Source: Saccharicrinis fermentans DSM 9555 = JCM 21142 (GTDB taxonomy: Bacteria; Bacteroidota; Bacteroidia; Bacteroidales; Marinilabiliaceae). From it: a stretch of DNA of 64,000 nucleotides. This document shows, piece by piece, positions 44,937 through 54,251 of the stretch; position 1 is the stretch's first letter, and each line of letters begins with the position of its first letter. The stretch covers positions 4,151,980 through 4,215,979 of the forward strand of contig NZ_KI912107.1 in NCBI RefSeq assembly GCF_000517085.1, given 5' to 3'. A program made the position numbers and the translations under genes. Under the pieces are notes generated by a model. The model saw nothing but the letters and a program-made list of their open reading frames with translations, had not been told where the DNA came from and ran no database searches.

Positions 44937-45440
44937 ATGAAAACCGTAGAACATTTAGACAAAGAAAGAATAGAAGCCATCATCAAAAAATGTGATGTTT
45001 GCTTTGTAGGTGTGGTAGATGGCGATATGCCTTATGTGCTACCTATGAATTTTGGCTATAGGGACAATGTAATTTATCTACACTCCGCACCAGGGGGACG
45101 AATCATCAATATCTTAGAGAAAAATAAGAATATTTGCATTACTTTTAGTACTGATCATGAATTGGCGTTCCAACATCCTGAGGTAGCCTGTAGTTATCGC
45201 ATGAAATCAAAAAGTGTGGTGGCCTGGGGTAAAGTGCAATTTCAAGAAGATTTTGAAAAGAAAGAGGAGGCCTTGAATATCATGATGGAGCAGTATTCTG
45301 AAAAGAAATTCAAGTATTCTGGCCCCGCTATTCGGAACGTTAAAATTTGGGAGGTACCTATTGATCACGTAACTTGTAAGGAATTTGGTGCTCCACATGA
45401 AAAGTACCAAGGTGATGGTACGGTGCGTAGAAGCTTTTAA
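44937..45440 (+). CDS. Pyridoxamine 5'-phosphate oxidase-related flavin-binding protein
   Basis: A 167-residue split-barrel protein of the Pyridox_ox_2/NimA-like group, with landmarks VGVVDGDMPYVLPMNFGY, IYLHSAPGGRIINILEKN and YRMKSKSVVAWGKV. Members bind FMN or heme and reduce small molecules; in some Bacteroides, relatives (Nim) inactivate nitroimidazoles, but that activity cannot be claimed from the sequence. It begins about 95 bases after dnaG on the same strand and may be read from the same transcript. Confidence 0.8.
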   Translation: MKTVEHLDKERIEAIIKKCDVCFVGVVDGDMPYVLPMNFGYRDNVIYLHSAPGGRIINILEKNKNICITFSTDHELAFQHPEVACSYRMKSKSVVAWGKVQFQEDFEKKEEALNIMMEQYSEKKFKYSGPAIRNVKIWEVPIDHVTCKEFGAPHEKYQGDGTVRRSF

Positions 45441-45521
45441 GCTGCGTGTCAATGCCTGCAAAAGGCATACTGAATATATGATGGTCTGTTAATTTTAATC
45501 TCTTATCTAAGATTAAAGCAT

Positions 45522-46310
45522 ATGGTTTTAAATTACATTTGGATAGCTTTCTTTTTAATTGCCTTTGTGGTTGCATTGATCAGATTGGTCTTTTGGGGAG
45601 ACATGGAAGTATTCCCCAACCTGGTGAATGCCGTTAACGGAGCTGCTAAATCAGGATTTGAAATCTCATTGGGGCTAACAGGGGTCCTCTCCTTATGGCT
45701 GGGCTTAATGAAGATAGGAGAAAAGGGCGGAATGGTTCAGGTAATTAGTCGACTAATTGCTCCACTCTTTAACCGCCTGTTTCCTACCCTACCCAAAGGT
45801 CACCCGGCCTTTGGAACCATGATCATGAATCTATCCGCCAATATGCTAGGACTGGATAATGCGGCAACACCCATGGGATTAAAAGCCATGGAGCAATTAC
45901 AAAAGGAAAACCACGACAAAGAATCGGCCAGCAATGCTCAGATCATGTTTTTGGTTTTGAATACTTCCGGCTTAACCTTAATTCCCATCAGCATTATGGT
46001 GTACAGAGCCCAATATGACGCTCTAAATCCTGCCGATGTTTTTCTTCCCATACTTTTGGCTACCTTTTTTTCTACCCTGGCAGGACTTCTGGCCGTATCT
46101 TATGTTCAAAAAATACGTTTGGCCGATCCCGTTGTTATGGCTTACCTGGGGGGTATGACCCTCTTGGTTCTAGGAACCATTTATGGTGTTTCCTTATTGG
46201 ACAAAGAACAAGTGAAGGTAATATCCAATGTGGGAAGTAACGTTATTCTTTTTACCATCATGATATTATTTGTAGCCATGGCTACCTACAAAAAAAGTAA
46301 ATGTGTATGA
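45522..46310 (+). CDS. spmA: SpmA-like nucleoside-recognition membrane protein (N-terminal half of a split gene)
   Basis: A 262-residue membrane protein with about 7 segments and the nucleoside-recognition (Gate) pattern: SLGLTGVLSLWLGLMKIGE, then ANMLGLDNAATPMGLKAM and FLVLNTSGLTLIPIS. In Bacteroidota it is usually the first half of a roughly 410-residue SpmA-SpmB fusion. Here it ends with KKSKCV at TGA just after a run of seven A (46290-46296). Removing one A would continue the frame as KKVNVYDAFVEG into the next gene, so the split is probably a single-base frameshift, programmed frameshift or sequencing error. Transport substrate unknown. Confidence 0.85.
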   Translation: MVLNYIWIAFFLIAFVVALIRLVFWGDMEVFPNLVNAVNGAAKSGFEISLGLTGVLSLWLGLMKIGEKGGMVQVISRLIAPLFNRLFPTLPKGHPAFGTMIMNLSANMLGLDNAATPMGLKAMEQLQKENHDKESASNAQIMFLVLNTSGLTLIPISIMVYRAQYDALNPADVFLPILLATFFSTLAGLLAVSYVQKIRLADPVVMAYLGGMTLLVLGTIYGVSLLDKEQVKVISNVGSNVILFTIMILFVAMATYKKSKCV

Positions 46311-46755
46311 TGCCTTTGTGGAGGGTGCCAAGGAAGGATTTCAAATTGCCATCAGAATCATACCTTTTTTAATTGCTATCCTAGTGGCTGTAAGTGTTTT
46401 CAGAGAGGTAGGAGCCATGGATTACATCACTGACCTAATCAAAATATGCTGCCAATGGTTGGGATTGGATACCCGCTTTGTGGACGCCTTACCAACCGCC
46501 TTCATGAAACCCTTGAGCGGAAGTGGTGCTCGCGGAATGATGGTAGAAACATTCAATACTTTTGGCGTGGACTCTTTTGCAGCTAAAATAGCCTCCACGG
46601 TACAGGGAGCTACCGATACAACATTTTATATTATTGCTGTTTATTTTGGCTCAGTCGGTATCAAGAACACACGCCACGCCATAGGATGTGGCTTAATTGC
46701 CGATTTTGCAGGAATTATTGCAGCCATTGTGATTGGTTATATTTTCTTTGGTTAA
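46303..46755 (+). CDS. spmB: SpmB-like nucleoside-recognition membrane protein (C-terminal half)
   Basis: A 150-residue membrane protein overlapping the previous frame by 8 bases, with GTG 46303 as the only plausible own start. Landmarks are VEGAKEGFQIAIRIIPFLIA, LPTAFMKPLSGSGARGMMVE and VQGATDTTFYIIAVYFGS, the SpmB signature. If translated as a separate protein it needs coupling to the stop of the upstream gene; if the A-run is really six bases long, it is the second half of one protein. The GSGARG and TDTTFY motifs suggest that the fold is under constraint. Confidence 0.83.
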   Translation: MYDAFVEGAKEGFQIAIRIIPFLIAILVAVSVFREVGAMDYITDLIKICCQWLGLDTRFVDALPTAFMKPLSGSGARGMMVETFNTFGVDSFAAKIASTVQGATDTTFYIIAVYFGSVGIKNTRHAIGCGLIADFAGIIAAIVIGYIFFG

Positions 46756-46869
46756 ACCCAGAAAATGCATGGAAAAATCTATTACGAAGTTAACGTATCG
46801 TCCGGCTAAAAAATATTCACTACCACCCGTAATACATGGTGCAAAAGTAATACCTTCTTGAGTGACTTT

Positions 46870-48816
46870 TTATTCCTCCTCCAGAATCAATACTACTTTA
46901 TTAAAATCGGCAGCGGCATTAACCACCTTCTTAAAGCCCTCAAAAGAATCTTCATCCACAAAAATATGCTTGTAATATTCTTCAATTACAATTTTATATG
47001 TTTGATGGCTATAGGTGTAATTAGACTCAAAGCCAAATATTTTTTCACCATCTTTTTTTTCAAACACATTCAATTTACCTGCCTCGGGATTAACGATCTT
47101 AAATCCGACAGGTACATGTAGGTTAATTTCTCGATAGTACATACGGTTAAAATCATTCTCCGCTTTGGAATGCCGGTCTTCCTCAAAATACATCTCAACT
47201 TGTGACCCTATGGCTTCACCTATATTTAATAACAGTTTCGAACCCGCTCGTTCTAGAAATGAGGTGCTACTGTAATCAGAATGTACCAGAAACTCGGCAT
47301 CTTTCAAATGCGCTAGCTCACTAGAGTCTCTTACAAATAACTTATGAAAGGTAGGATTAGAGCCCTGTGTCGCGGTCATTTGCTTGAGTGTGTTTTGCTG
47401 CTGTTCTTCATCCATCATCCTATAAAAATGAATAAAAAACCCACCACTCAAACCCTTAAGTCCTCGTTCTGTCATCATACGAACCTGGTCATTATCCACA
47501 TCCACCCTCATGTCAATAAGCATATTATCGTAGTTATGATCATATGGAGTAGCCGGGATATACTTTATTTCACCCATAGCCGTTTCAGAGTCTCCCACTT
47601 GCACAGGAACAATAAAAAGTGCGTCGGTAGCTGTCAGTTTACCATTGACCTCACCTAGGCGATAACCGGCATTGGATGGATCAATATATTGATTCAATTT
47701 AGGGAGGTAAATTAAATATTGATCAAGGTAGTTCCATGACTGAAAACTTCCGTCAAACTTAACGTTGTCGCGCTCTGAGGTCAACACTAATTGGTGTTCA
47801 ATTCCCAATCTCTTGAATATATTAGCATATACCTTTACAATCCCGCGGCTGCCAGTCACCTTATTCTCGAGCACAAAATCTAAATCGGAGAATGCATCCA
47901 CATTAAATGTCTCCACATAAATTTGTTTTTTTAAAAATGCCTCTACATATCTTACCTTTTCTTCGTCAGTGTTTCCTTCAACTTGCAACAAATCCATCCA
48001 TTTATCAATGGACTTAGACTTAGCGGTCATGTAGGTAGATCTATACACACCCTTTGCTGCATCGTCCCAGGTAAGCTTTTGTGCTGTATCGTGCGAATAA
48101 TTATAATCTAACCTATATTCTATGCGCTGCCTTCGTGGATTGACATAAGAAAATTTCTCACTTTTAATGGCCGGGATCAGGGTACCTTCACATACGTAAC
48201 GACTACGCTCGCCATCCAGTTGCGAGACTGTTCCATTACAAAAGCCATTGTACCCCCTAATATCGTAAACCAAAGTGTTGGGACATATAATTTCGAAAGA
48301 AGCCCTTTTTAAAGGAAAGTCAAACTGAAAAAAATGGCGACCAAAATTACGGGCATACATTTTCCGAACCACGTAATACTCCACTTCGTCACCTACCTCA
48401 ATACCATCGATGGCAAATATTTTATAACTATTACCACTTTCAACATCCGTCATTTCTCTAATATTGTCCTTATCAAATTCTATGGCCTGACCATTGGCTT
48501 TGATTGTCCGAGCCTTCACATCTACTACAGCCATAACATCGTCTAAGGCAACAGATATCTTATTAAATCTATCGATGGCTTCATCGTTGTTCAAACGAAA
48601 TTTTTTATGGGTGGTATGATTCATCAATAAGCCCTCCTCCGCAGTATAGAAGTACTCGTACTTTTCTTGGTGAAAAATACCCAATACATTTTCACCTTTG
48701 CTTTCTTCATTAATAGAAGAATATTCTGGCTCAATTGACCACACAATGCTATCGCTATCTTGTGCACTCAGCTCCATCGTGAGTGCGAATAATACCAGTA
48801 ATATTATATTTTGCAT
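46870..48816 (-). CDS. DUF3857 protein with transglutaminase-like fold lacking the catalytic Cys
   Basis: A 648-residue exported protein started at ATG 48816 (signal LLVLFALTMELSAQ); the frame continues upstream into a leader repeat. The N-terminal DUF3857 beta domain (about 25-240) is followed by a transglutaminase-like region. Where active homologues have GDCK, this protein reads TGSRGIVKVYANIF, and the His region reads DQYLIYLPKLNQYIDPS. Neither catalytic Cys nor His is therefore in place. It is probably a structural partner of the upstream homologue. It is the second gene of a two-gene operon. Confidence 0.72.
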   Translation of the reverse strand: MQNIILLVLFALTMELSAQDSDSIVWSIEPEYSSINEESKGENVLGIFHQEKYEYFYTAEEGLLMNHTTHKKFRLNNDEAIDRFNKISVALDDVMAVVDVKARTIKANGQAIEFDKDNIREMTDVESGNSYKIFAIDGIEVGDEVEYYVVRKMYARNFGRHFFQFDFPLKRASFEIICPNTLVYDIRGYNGFCNGTVSQLDGERSRYVCEGTLIPAIKSEKFSYVNPRRQRIEYRLDYNYSHDTAQKLTWDDAAKGVYRSTYMTAKSKSIDKWMDLLQVEGNTDEEKVRYVEAFLKKQIYVETFNVDAFSDLDFVLENKVTGSRGIVKVYANIFKRLGIEHQLVLTSERDNVKFDGSFQSWNYLDQYLIYLPKLNQYIDPSNAGYRLGEVNGKLTATDALFIVPVQVGDSETAMGEIKYIPATPYDHNYDNMLIDMRVDVDNDQVRMMTERGLKGLSGGFFIHFYRMMDEEQQQNTLKQMTATQGSNPTFHKLFVRDSSELAHLKDAEFLVHSDYSSTSFLERAGSKLLLNIGEAIGSQVEMYFEEDRHSKAENDFNRMYYREINLHVPVGFKIVNPEAGKLNVFEKKDGEKIFGFESNYTYSHQTYKIVIEEYYKHIFVDEDSFEGFKKVVNAAADFNKVVLILEEE

Positions 48817-48884
48817 CTGTATAAATTTTCTTTCAATGGCCATAAGCAACTGACCATATGAATCATTTTTGCGTATAAAAAAAA
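48817..48884 (-). repeat. Leader-peptide-like repeat, copy C
   Basis: Between the two DUF3857 genes on the minus strand, the frame reads IRKNDSYGQLLMAIERKFIQ and runs straight into the ATG at 48816. The pattern R-K-N...G-Q-L-x-x-x-I-E-R and the 39-base distance from the Gly codon to the ATG are the same as in copy A, although the genes are unrelated. Confidence 0.55.
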
Positions 48885-50813
48885 CTACTCTCGGGTTAAA
48901 ACCAGTGTATTTCGATAGCTTTTGCTTAATAATTTTATCATCTGATTCCAATCTTCAATCTTATTTTCCAGCAAGATGAGAAACTCAAACTTAAGTTCCT
49001 TTTCCAGAATCACAGATTTTTCATTTAAGGTGTACCGAATGCTAAATTGAAAATCTTTATTCGAAAAACTGCTCGCTGGGGGAACATAAGTAACTTCATA
49101 TCCTTCTGGTATTTCCAATTCAACCACATATCTTTTGGTACAATAAAAATCATTTTCCAATGGCGTAAAGGTACTACTTGTTGTATCGATAGTCATCTGA
49201 CCATAGGATTTATCTAAATTTAAGTTCAAATATAATTCATTACCAATAGACTTATAATAATCACTGATCTCAAAATTAAATTGTAAACTGGCAGGACGAT
49301 TGTATTCAAACAAATTACCTACTTGGTTATCGGTCACCACAAATTTATTATTACCCATGGCAAAATAATGCGACAAGAACCGATTATAACTGGCTGGCTT
49401 TACCCCATTAAACGCATGTGCCAATTCCAATTTATTAAATCCGGAATACTGGATATTATCATGGCCTAGTACTTTGCCATCTCTCAGCTGAATCTTAACA
49501 GAATCAATGGTCACACTATAAGCGGCTGGAGAGATTGGTATTTTGAAGATCTTATACGTATCCTCGCTGATACCAACCATGGCATCCTTGCCTTGAATAT
49601 GATAAGGACTTACCCCATAATCAAGGTATTCAAAGGTACCATCCAACCAGACAACAGAATCATGAACTATTTGCGTGGCTATCATATGATTATCAACCAA
49701 GGGAAGTGGTAGTTCTTCATACCCATAGGGCTTGTGCCGAGTGCCTACCCATGTATAATAAGTGGGAATATTGGCTAAATCCATCATGGTTTTAATTAGA
49801 CACGACATGCCTTTACAGTCGCCAAACCTTTTAGCAAGGACTTCTTTGGCAGAGGTAGGAACAAAACCAGAATACCCCTCTTCGTAAGCTATATACTTGA
49901 TATTTTTATGAACCCAATAATAAATAGCCCGCGCTCTTTCACGTTCATCTACCAAGCCATCCGTGATTTTATCAACCATGACTTTTAACGAATCCACCCC
50001 AACAGTATCTACCTGACTGATAAAATCATGATAGAAGGAATATAATTGACCCAGGGTACCAAAGTATGGTTCACCATTCATACGCTCCACATAAAAAGTC
50101 ACGTGCGGACTAAAGTAACTGGGCGAATAAAAACCATCCGAATAATAAGGATAGGGTGGCACATCCTCTACCGTCCATTCATAATAATTGTACTTACCCT
50201 TTTTATAGGTCTTAAACTGAGGCTGTATTTTATCAAAATTAAAATTTTTAAAACCCAGATCAATGTTTTTATGAGCCTTTACCGTAATTTTGCCTTTAAC
50301 GATGGGAATAAACGACTGTAAATACGACTGATCCAACAACTTAGGGTTGTGATAACGAATGGTGTAATTCAAATGAGTAACAGCTCCTTTTTGAAGCGCC
50401 GGATAGGTGAACTGTAAAAGTTTAGAATCATCGTAAAAGATACCTCCATCGGTGTTGTGCCTCTCTTGAAATTGCTTCACAGCTACCTGCTCAAAGCCAT
50501 TGCCCTTTGGAACCATGGTGTAAGCCTCTTTCTCTTGAATCGTAGTAAAACTACCTAAAAATATATAATCTTTTGCCAGACCTTTGTAAAAATCATTGAG
50601 TATCACAAGTTCTTTTACATTTTGCTGCGTGATTACAAGCGAATCATCTACCCAATCCATCAAATAGGTAGTGTGCATATTTGAAATTACGGCATTGTAT
50701 TTTTTATATTGGGCACTCAGCTTAGCTATATCAGGAAACGCTACGGCAAAACTATCTATGAGAAACAAACTCATGAAGCCCAATAAGATATATTTTAATT
50801 TTAAACGCATCAT
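48885..50813 (-). CDS. DUF3857/transglutaminase-like exported protein
   Basis: A 642-residue exported protein (signal segment about 8-25, SFAVAFP). The N-terminal DUF3857 domain (about 40-270) is followed by a transglutaminase core with the full triad visible: Cys in KRFGDCKGMSCLIK (about residue 337), His in DNHMIATQ and Asp in WLDGTFEY. A C-terminal beta domain (DUF2569/3858-like, uncertain) follows. Such proteins are widespread in Bacteroidota periplasm or on the surface; the substrate is unknown. Two ATGs (50813, 50810) compete. It lies 68 bases upstream of the Cys-less homologue, with copy C of the leader repeat between them. Confidence 0.82.
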   Translation of the reverse strand: MMRLKLKYILLGFMSLFLIDSFAVAFPDIAKLSAQYKKYNAVISNMHTTYLMDWVDDSLVITQQNVKELVILNDFYKGLAKDYIFLGSFTTIQEKEAYTMVPKGNGFEQVAVKQFQERHNTDGGIFYDDSKLLQFTYPALQKGAVTHLNYTIRYHNPKLLDQSYLQSFIPIVKGKITVKAHKNIDLGFKNFNFDKIQPQFKTYKKGKYNYYEWTVEDVPPYPYYSDGFYSPSYFSPHVTFYVERMNGEPYFGTLGQLYSFYHDFISQVDTVGVDSLKVMVDKITDGLVDERERARAIYYWVHKNIKYIAYEEGYSGFVPTSAKEVLAKRFGDCKGMSCLIKTMMDLANIPTYYTWVGTRHKPYGYEELPLPLVDNHMIATQIVHDSVVWLDGTFEYLDYGVSPYHIQGKDAMVGISEDTYKIFKIPISPAAYSVTIDSVKIQLRDGKVLGHDNIQYSGFNKLELAHAFNGVKPASYNRFLSHYFAMGNNKFVVTDNQVGNLFEYNRPASLQFNFEISDYYKSIGNELYLNLNLDKSYGQMTIDTTSSTFTPLENDFYCTKRYVVELEIPEGYEVTYVPPASSFSNKDFQFSIRYTLNEKSVILEKELKFEFLILLENKIEDWNQMIKLLSKSYRNTLVLTRE

Positions 50814-50941
50814 GTGTCAAATATAAAAAAACAAAAGCAGCAGAAATAATTTCAATTAAACGTTTACTATAACACCACTCAACACTTAAAATATTATCTA
50901 GTCCTGGCAAGACAGAAAAAACAGTAGTTTTCTTACAGCCA

Positions 50942-53425
50942 CTATCTATAAACCAACCATGAAGTGGCTGTACAATCTGTATCAGTTTTAAAACGTATCC
51001 ACCTGGCTTGAAATGCATCTGGAAAAGTATAATTAAACTCTTCACCTGCTTTCACTGTCACTTCCTTATAATCCATCCAAGGTCCATGTCCTACTGGCTC
51101 TACTTGAATTGTAAAAGTCACATCATCATTGGAATTGTGACTTAATGTTAATTCCTTTTTGTCATAAAAGGCAATTAAGTAAGGATCTGAAACTTCACCC
51201 GTTTTTACAGCTGTATTTTTCCAGGGACCTCCCTTACCTACAGGCTTTCCCATTTCCCATAAATCGTCAATAGCACCGACCCAAAGGGCTGCTTTGCCGT
51301 CTTCAGATCGAACTATGTGATCTCCTTCATTGACTTTAGGATGAAGACCTGTCATCACCAACATTCCACGGTACGATGCGTAATCATGAATACGAAAATT
51401 ATGAGATGAAATAGGTCTTATCTTGGCAAAGCCATCCGCATTTTCAGCTGGCAGCTCATAAAACGTACCGGAACAGCTAAAAAGATCTCGTTCGGTGGCA
51501 ACCTCGCGGCAAATTCTCAATTGTGCCTTGTTGGTTAATGCTTCATACCCCTCATTTCCCAATGGCAAACGCCATCTGCGATCTTTATCGTCAACAATTA
51601 AAACCGATGACTCCTGGATATCAATCACATTTTCGGGTATTGCAAACTTTTCTTTGATAAAAGCCTTGGTTTTAGTATCCTCTTTCTTCACAAGATGAAA
51701 AGCATCATCCAATTCGTAGTATCCCGATTCTTTTTCAACACCATTTTCAAAAGTCTTAGCCCAAACACCAAGGGCGCGTCTATTATCACCTAAACCATAT
51801 AACAAGCCACTCAATACGTTGGTTTCATTGACATTTGCTAAACCAGTAAACATGGGACTAGCTTTCGTTTGTCTTTCATCGATATCACTATAATTAAAGC
51901 TAAGCGTTGCCAAGGTTTTAGATGTAGAACGTACACGAATCCACTCTCCCTTTTCTTGTGAAGTAAATTCAACACTTGCCGATGCTCCTGCTTTTAGGGC
52001 TATAGTCTTTAGTTCTTCCCAATGCTGATTCCCCATCTTATCTACTTCAAAAACGAACTTAGTATCCAAGTCGCCTCCATTCAAAACCCAAGCCATTCGT
52101 TTGGGCCATCCAGAAAAAAGCATAGGTTCCGACGTTTCATGGGCAGCTACTTCATCATTCAACCACACTGAACCAGATGCCGTATTAGGTCCAAGGTGGT
52201 CAGGTTTATCAATGGAGGTAAACCATAAGTTTGAGTTGGACTGTCCGGGTCCTTCAATATCTCCTTTCTGCTTTCTTTTATTGAGAAATTCCTTTTGGGC
52301 AGAATCATCACAGCCAAAAACCAATTGATCATTCCATCGGGTAAAATCACCAATTACCTTTAAATAAGAAGACCTTGGACGAATTCCTGCAGAATTTTCA
52401 GCAGTAAAGTTTCCTGGAAATTTCCAAAACATACCATGCATGGTCATTAAAAAATCAGATTTTTCTGTCGTACCAATATTTCTGATGCGCGGCCACTCAG
52501 TATTCCAACCATGCGCACCATCATAACTATGACTGGCTTTGGGCAAACGATAGAAATCCCATCCCGTTGTAGCATTCCTGACACCTAAAATAATGGACTT
52601 AGAATCCCAACCCGTTGCCCAGATAGGATCGCTTTCTGGATTCTCGTTTCCATAAATCCCTCCAGGCCCTGTAACTTCAACAAACTGATTACGGCGTGCC
52701 ACCTTCCAGTCTTTACCATCCCACTCTGCTAAAACTCCAGCTTCTGTATCAAAATCGGTTTTCGCTTTCTTACCGGCCTCTCCATTATTGGAAAATACCA
52801 TCACTCCTTGACCAGAATATAATCCCTTACCATGCGCCCCGGGTAAATTAGCAAGTCTTTGCTTAGCACTAAGCTTAGGTCTAGAGGCAATCTTTCCTTT
52901 CTCATTATTTCTGTCTTTATACAATTCATTATGTTTTAGCGTGTGCACATCCACTTCATAAAATCCCTCTTCCATGGTACCATAGTATATCATATGTTGG
53001 GGATTAGTAAGGTGACGGGCATTCCCCGTATGACGACCTGGCATATCTGTATAAGGAATCGCGCGAACATTTCTATCGGCATCGATTGCATAAGGCCCTA
53101 TAAAAAGCTGCTGACTTTCTTTATGAATCATACGGTTAGCAGGAGTTCCTCCAATGCTTTCTTTTCTCTCAATCTGTTTCAAGTCGGGCGTAATTTCAAA
53201 TAGCATATCATCTGTACGAACAGGATAATGAGGGGCATATGTTATCACCCATAGACGATCGGCCCAGGATACAATAGCACCCGTTCCACACTCCCCCTGA
53301 CTATTATACATGGCCAAATGCGGGTAGATACCACTAACTTGGCGAGGAGATTCCATCTCCGAATGTTTAGATTGACAAGAAATAAGAATGGCAACAAGGA
53401 CTAACAAAAACAGTGACTTTTTCAT
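50942..53425 (-). CDS. Large lipoprotein of unknown function, probable beta-propeller
   Basis: An 827-residue lipoprotein started at ATG 53425 (lipobox AILISC, Cys17). The body has repeated strands with W/Y-G-G patterns (GECGTGAIVSWADRLWVIT, YGTMEEGFYEVDV, FWKFPGNF, LVFGCDDSAQ), suggesting a propeller, and its last third carries two beta-sandwich-like regions (WEELKTIALKAGASASVEF and WMDYKEVTVKAGEEFNYTF). No catalytic motif is recognised. Conserved WLVYR and WIRFKTDTDCTATSW near the end may form a binding face. It resembles uncharacterised proteins of polysaccharide-degrading Bacteroidota, but that is an impression. It stands alone on the minus strand. Confidence 0.6.
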   Translation of the reverse strand: MKKSLFLLVLVAILISCQSKHSEMESPRQVSGIYPHLAMYNSQGECGTGAIVSWADRLWVITYAPHYPVRTDDMLFEITPDLKQIERKESIGGTPANRMIHKESQQLFIGPYAIDADRNVRAIPYTDMPGRHTGNARHLTNPQHMIYYGTMEEGFYEVDVHTLKHNELYKDRNNEKGKIASRPKLSAKQRLANLPGAHGKGLYSGQGVMVFSNNGEAGKKAKTDFDTEAGVLAEWDGKDWKVARRNQFVEVTGPGGIYGNENPESDPIWATGWDSKSIILGVRNATTGWDFYRLPKASHSYDGAHGWNTEWPRIRNIGTTEKSDFLMTMHGMFWKFPGNFTAENSAGIRPRSSYLKVIGDFTRWNDQLVFGCDDSAQKEFLNKRKQKGDIEGPGQSNSNLWFTSIDKPDHLGPNTASGSVWLNDEVAAHETSEPMLFSGWPKRMAWVLNGGDLDTKFVFEVDKMGNQHWEELKTIALKAGASASVEFTSQEKGEWIRVRSTSKTLATLSFNYSDIDERQTKASPMFTGLANVNETNVLSGLLYGLGDNRRALGVWAKTFENGVEKESGYYELDDAFHLVKKEDTKTKAFIKEKFAIPENVIDIQESSVLIVDDKDRRWRLPLGNEGYEALTNKAQLRICREVATERDLFSCSGTFYELPAENADGFAKIRPISSHNFRIHDYASYRGMLVMTGLHPKVNEGDHIVRSEDGKAALWVGAIDDLWEMGKPVGKGGPWKNTAVKTGEVSDPYLIAFYDKKELTLSHNSNDDVTFTIQVEPVGHGPWMDYKEVTVKAGEEFNYTFPDAFQARWIRFKTDTDCTATSWLVYR

Positions 53426-53511
53426 GTGTATATACATATTTTGATTTACTTTTAAACGACAAAACTCTATTAATTTTTAATATTTTTTCCAAACCTATTA
53501 AAATACGCACA

Positions 53512-53601
53512 AAAAGACGCCATCATCGCTTGTTCAGAGTGAAACAGAACAATGGACAAGTTAACACACAGATTGAAAGGGCTTTGAAAATCAAGGTTTA
53601 A
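53512..53601 (+). repeat. Leader-peptide-like repeat, copy B (orphan)
   Basis: The plus-strand frame reads RRHHRLFRVKQNNGQ and IERALKIKV and then TAA, immediately followed by ATG (TAAATG) opening only a 5-codon frame (MTKTY). The first half is nearly base-identical to copy A, and in the second half the codons of I-E-R-x-L-K-I differ mostly at third positions. The gene that should follow seems to have been lost next to the IS66 fragment. Confidence 0.65.
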
Positions 53602-53793
53602 ATGACTAAAACATATTAACTACATAAGAAATGGAGCTATTTACATGCTTGAGAAGGATAAACTTAGTGACTGACGAAATCTTGATTTTAACCGAAAAAC
53701 CTGCGTGATGATTTTGAACTAATTGCCATATAACCCAAAATATAAATTGCGCCAACAATAAAAGCAATCGAAGTTAGGGATTTGTATTAATGT
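53602..53793. other. Unassigned stretch upstream of the IS66 fragment
   Basis: About 190 bases with stops in every frame. I recognise nothing in it. It probably marks where a leader-repeat gene was deleted. Confidence 0.4.
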
Positions 53794-54009
53794 TCGGGAA
53801 TGGCTTACGGATGTATTTTCTAAGATTGCGTTATACAACAGCAATTATGATTTAGACTTGGCTGATCTTTTGCCGCACAATTGGAAAAAGTCTAATAGTT
53901 GTCAGAATATTCCAAAAAACACCCACTAATTTCGATTAATTCCAAAAGATTCCAGTAAAACTTAGAGAATTCCAACGCTCCAATCGACATCCGGATTGGA
54001 GCGTTTTTT
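53794..54009 (+). mobile_element. IS66-family 3' end fragment (left copy of a direct repeat)
   Basis: About 215 bases almost identical to 57138-57353: the last ~40 codons of an IS66 TnpC (EWLTDVFSKIALYNSN..., LPHNWKKSNS), a common tail and a hairpin (CGCTCCAATC / GATTGGAGCG) with a T run. There is no transposase of its own. Confidence 0.8.
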
Positions 54010-54251
54010 TTACTTTTGCCATATTTTTTAAAGCCCCTCATAAACAAGCTTCGCTAGTTTCCTAAAACACTAGTGCCTAAATTGTAGCTTTGGGATGATC
54101 TGAGATGTAAAATAGCATCTACAGCTATAAAAATAGACCTCCTTAACTTAGCTTCTAACTATGCTAAAACTCTAAACACAGTATACAAAGGCTATCACCC
54201 AAACAAAAATCACTCTTAAAATACATGGGTAGTGAGAATCCGGCTTGTAGT
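54010..54251. other. Unassigned stretch after the IS66 fragment
   Basis: About 240 AT-rich bases with no gene, RNA or clear signal visible. They form the 3' flank of the minus-strand membrane protein. Confidence 0.4.

Noticed and set aside
46756-46869. Minus-strand TActTTTG near 46843 that could drive a small RNA antisense to the spmB end
   Set aside because: No -33 element at the right spacing, no terminator-like hairpin with T run downstream, and one box alone is expected by chance in AT-rich DNA.
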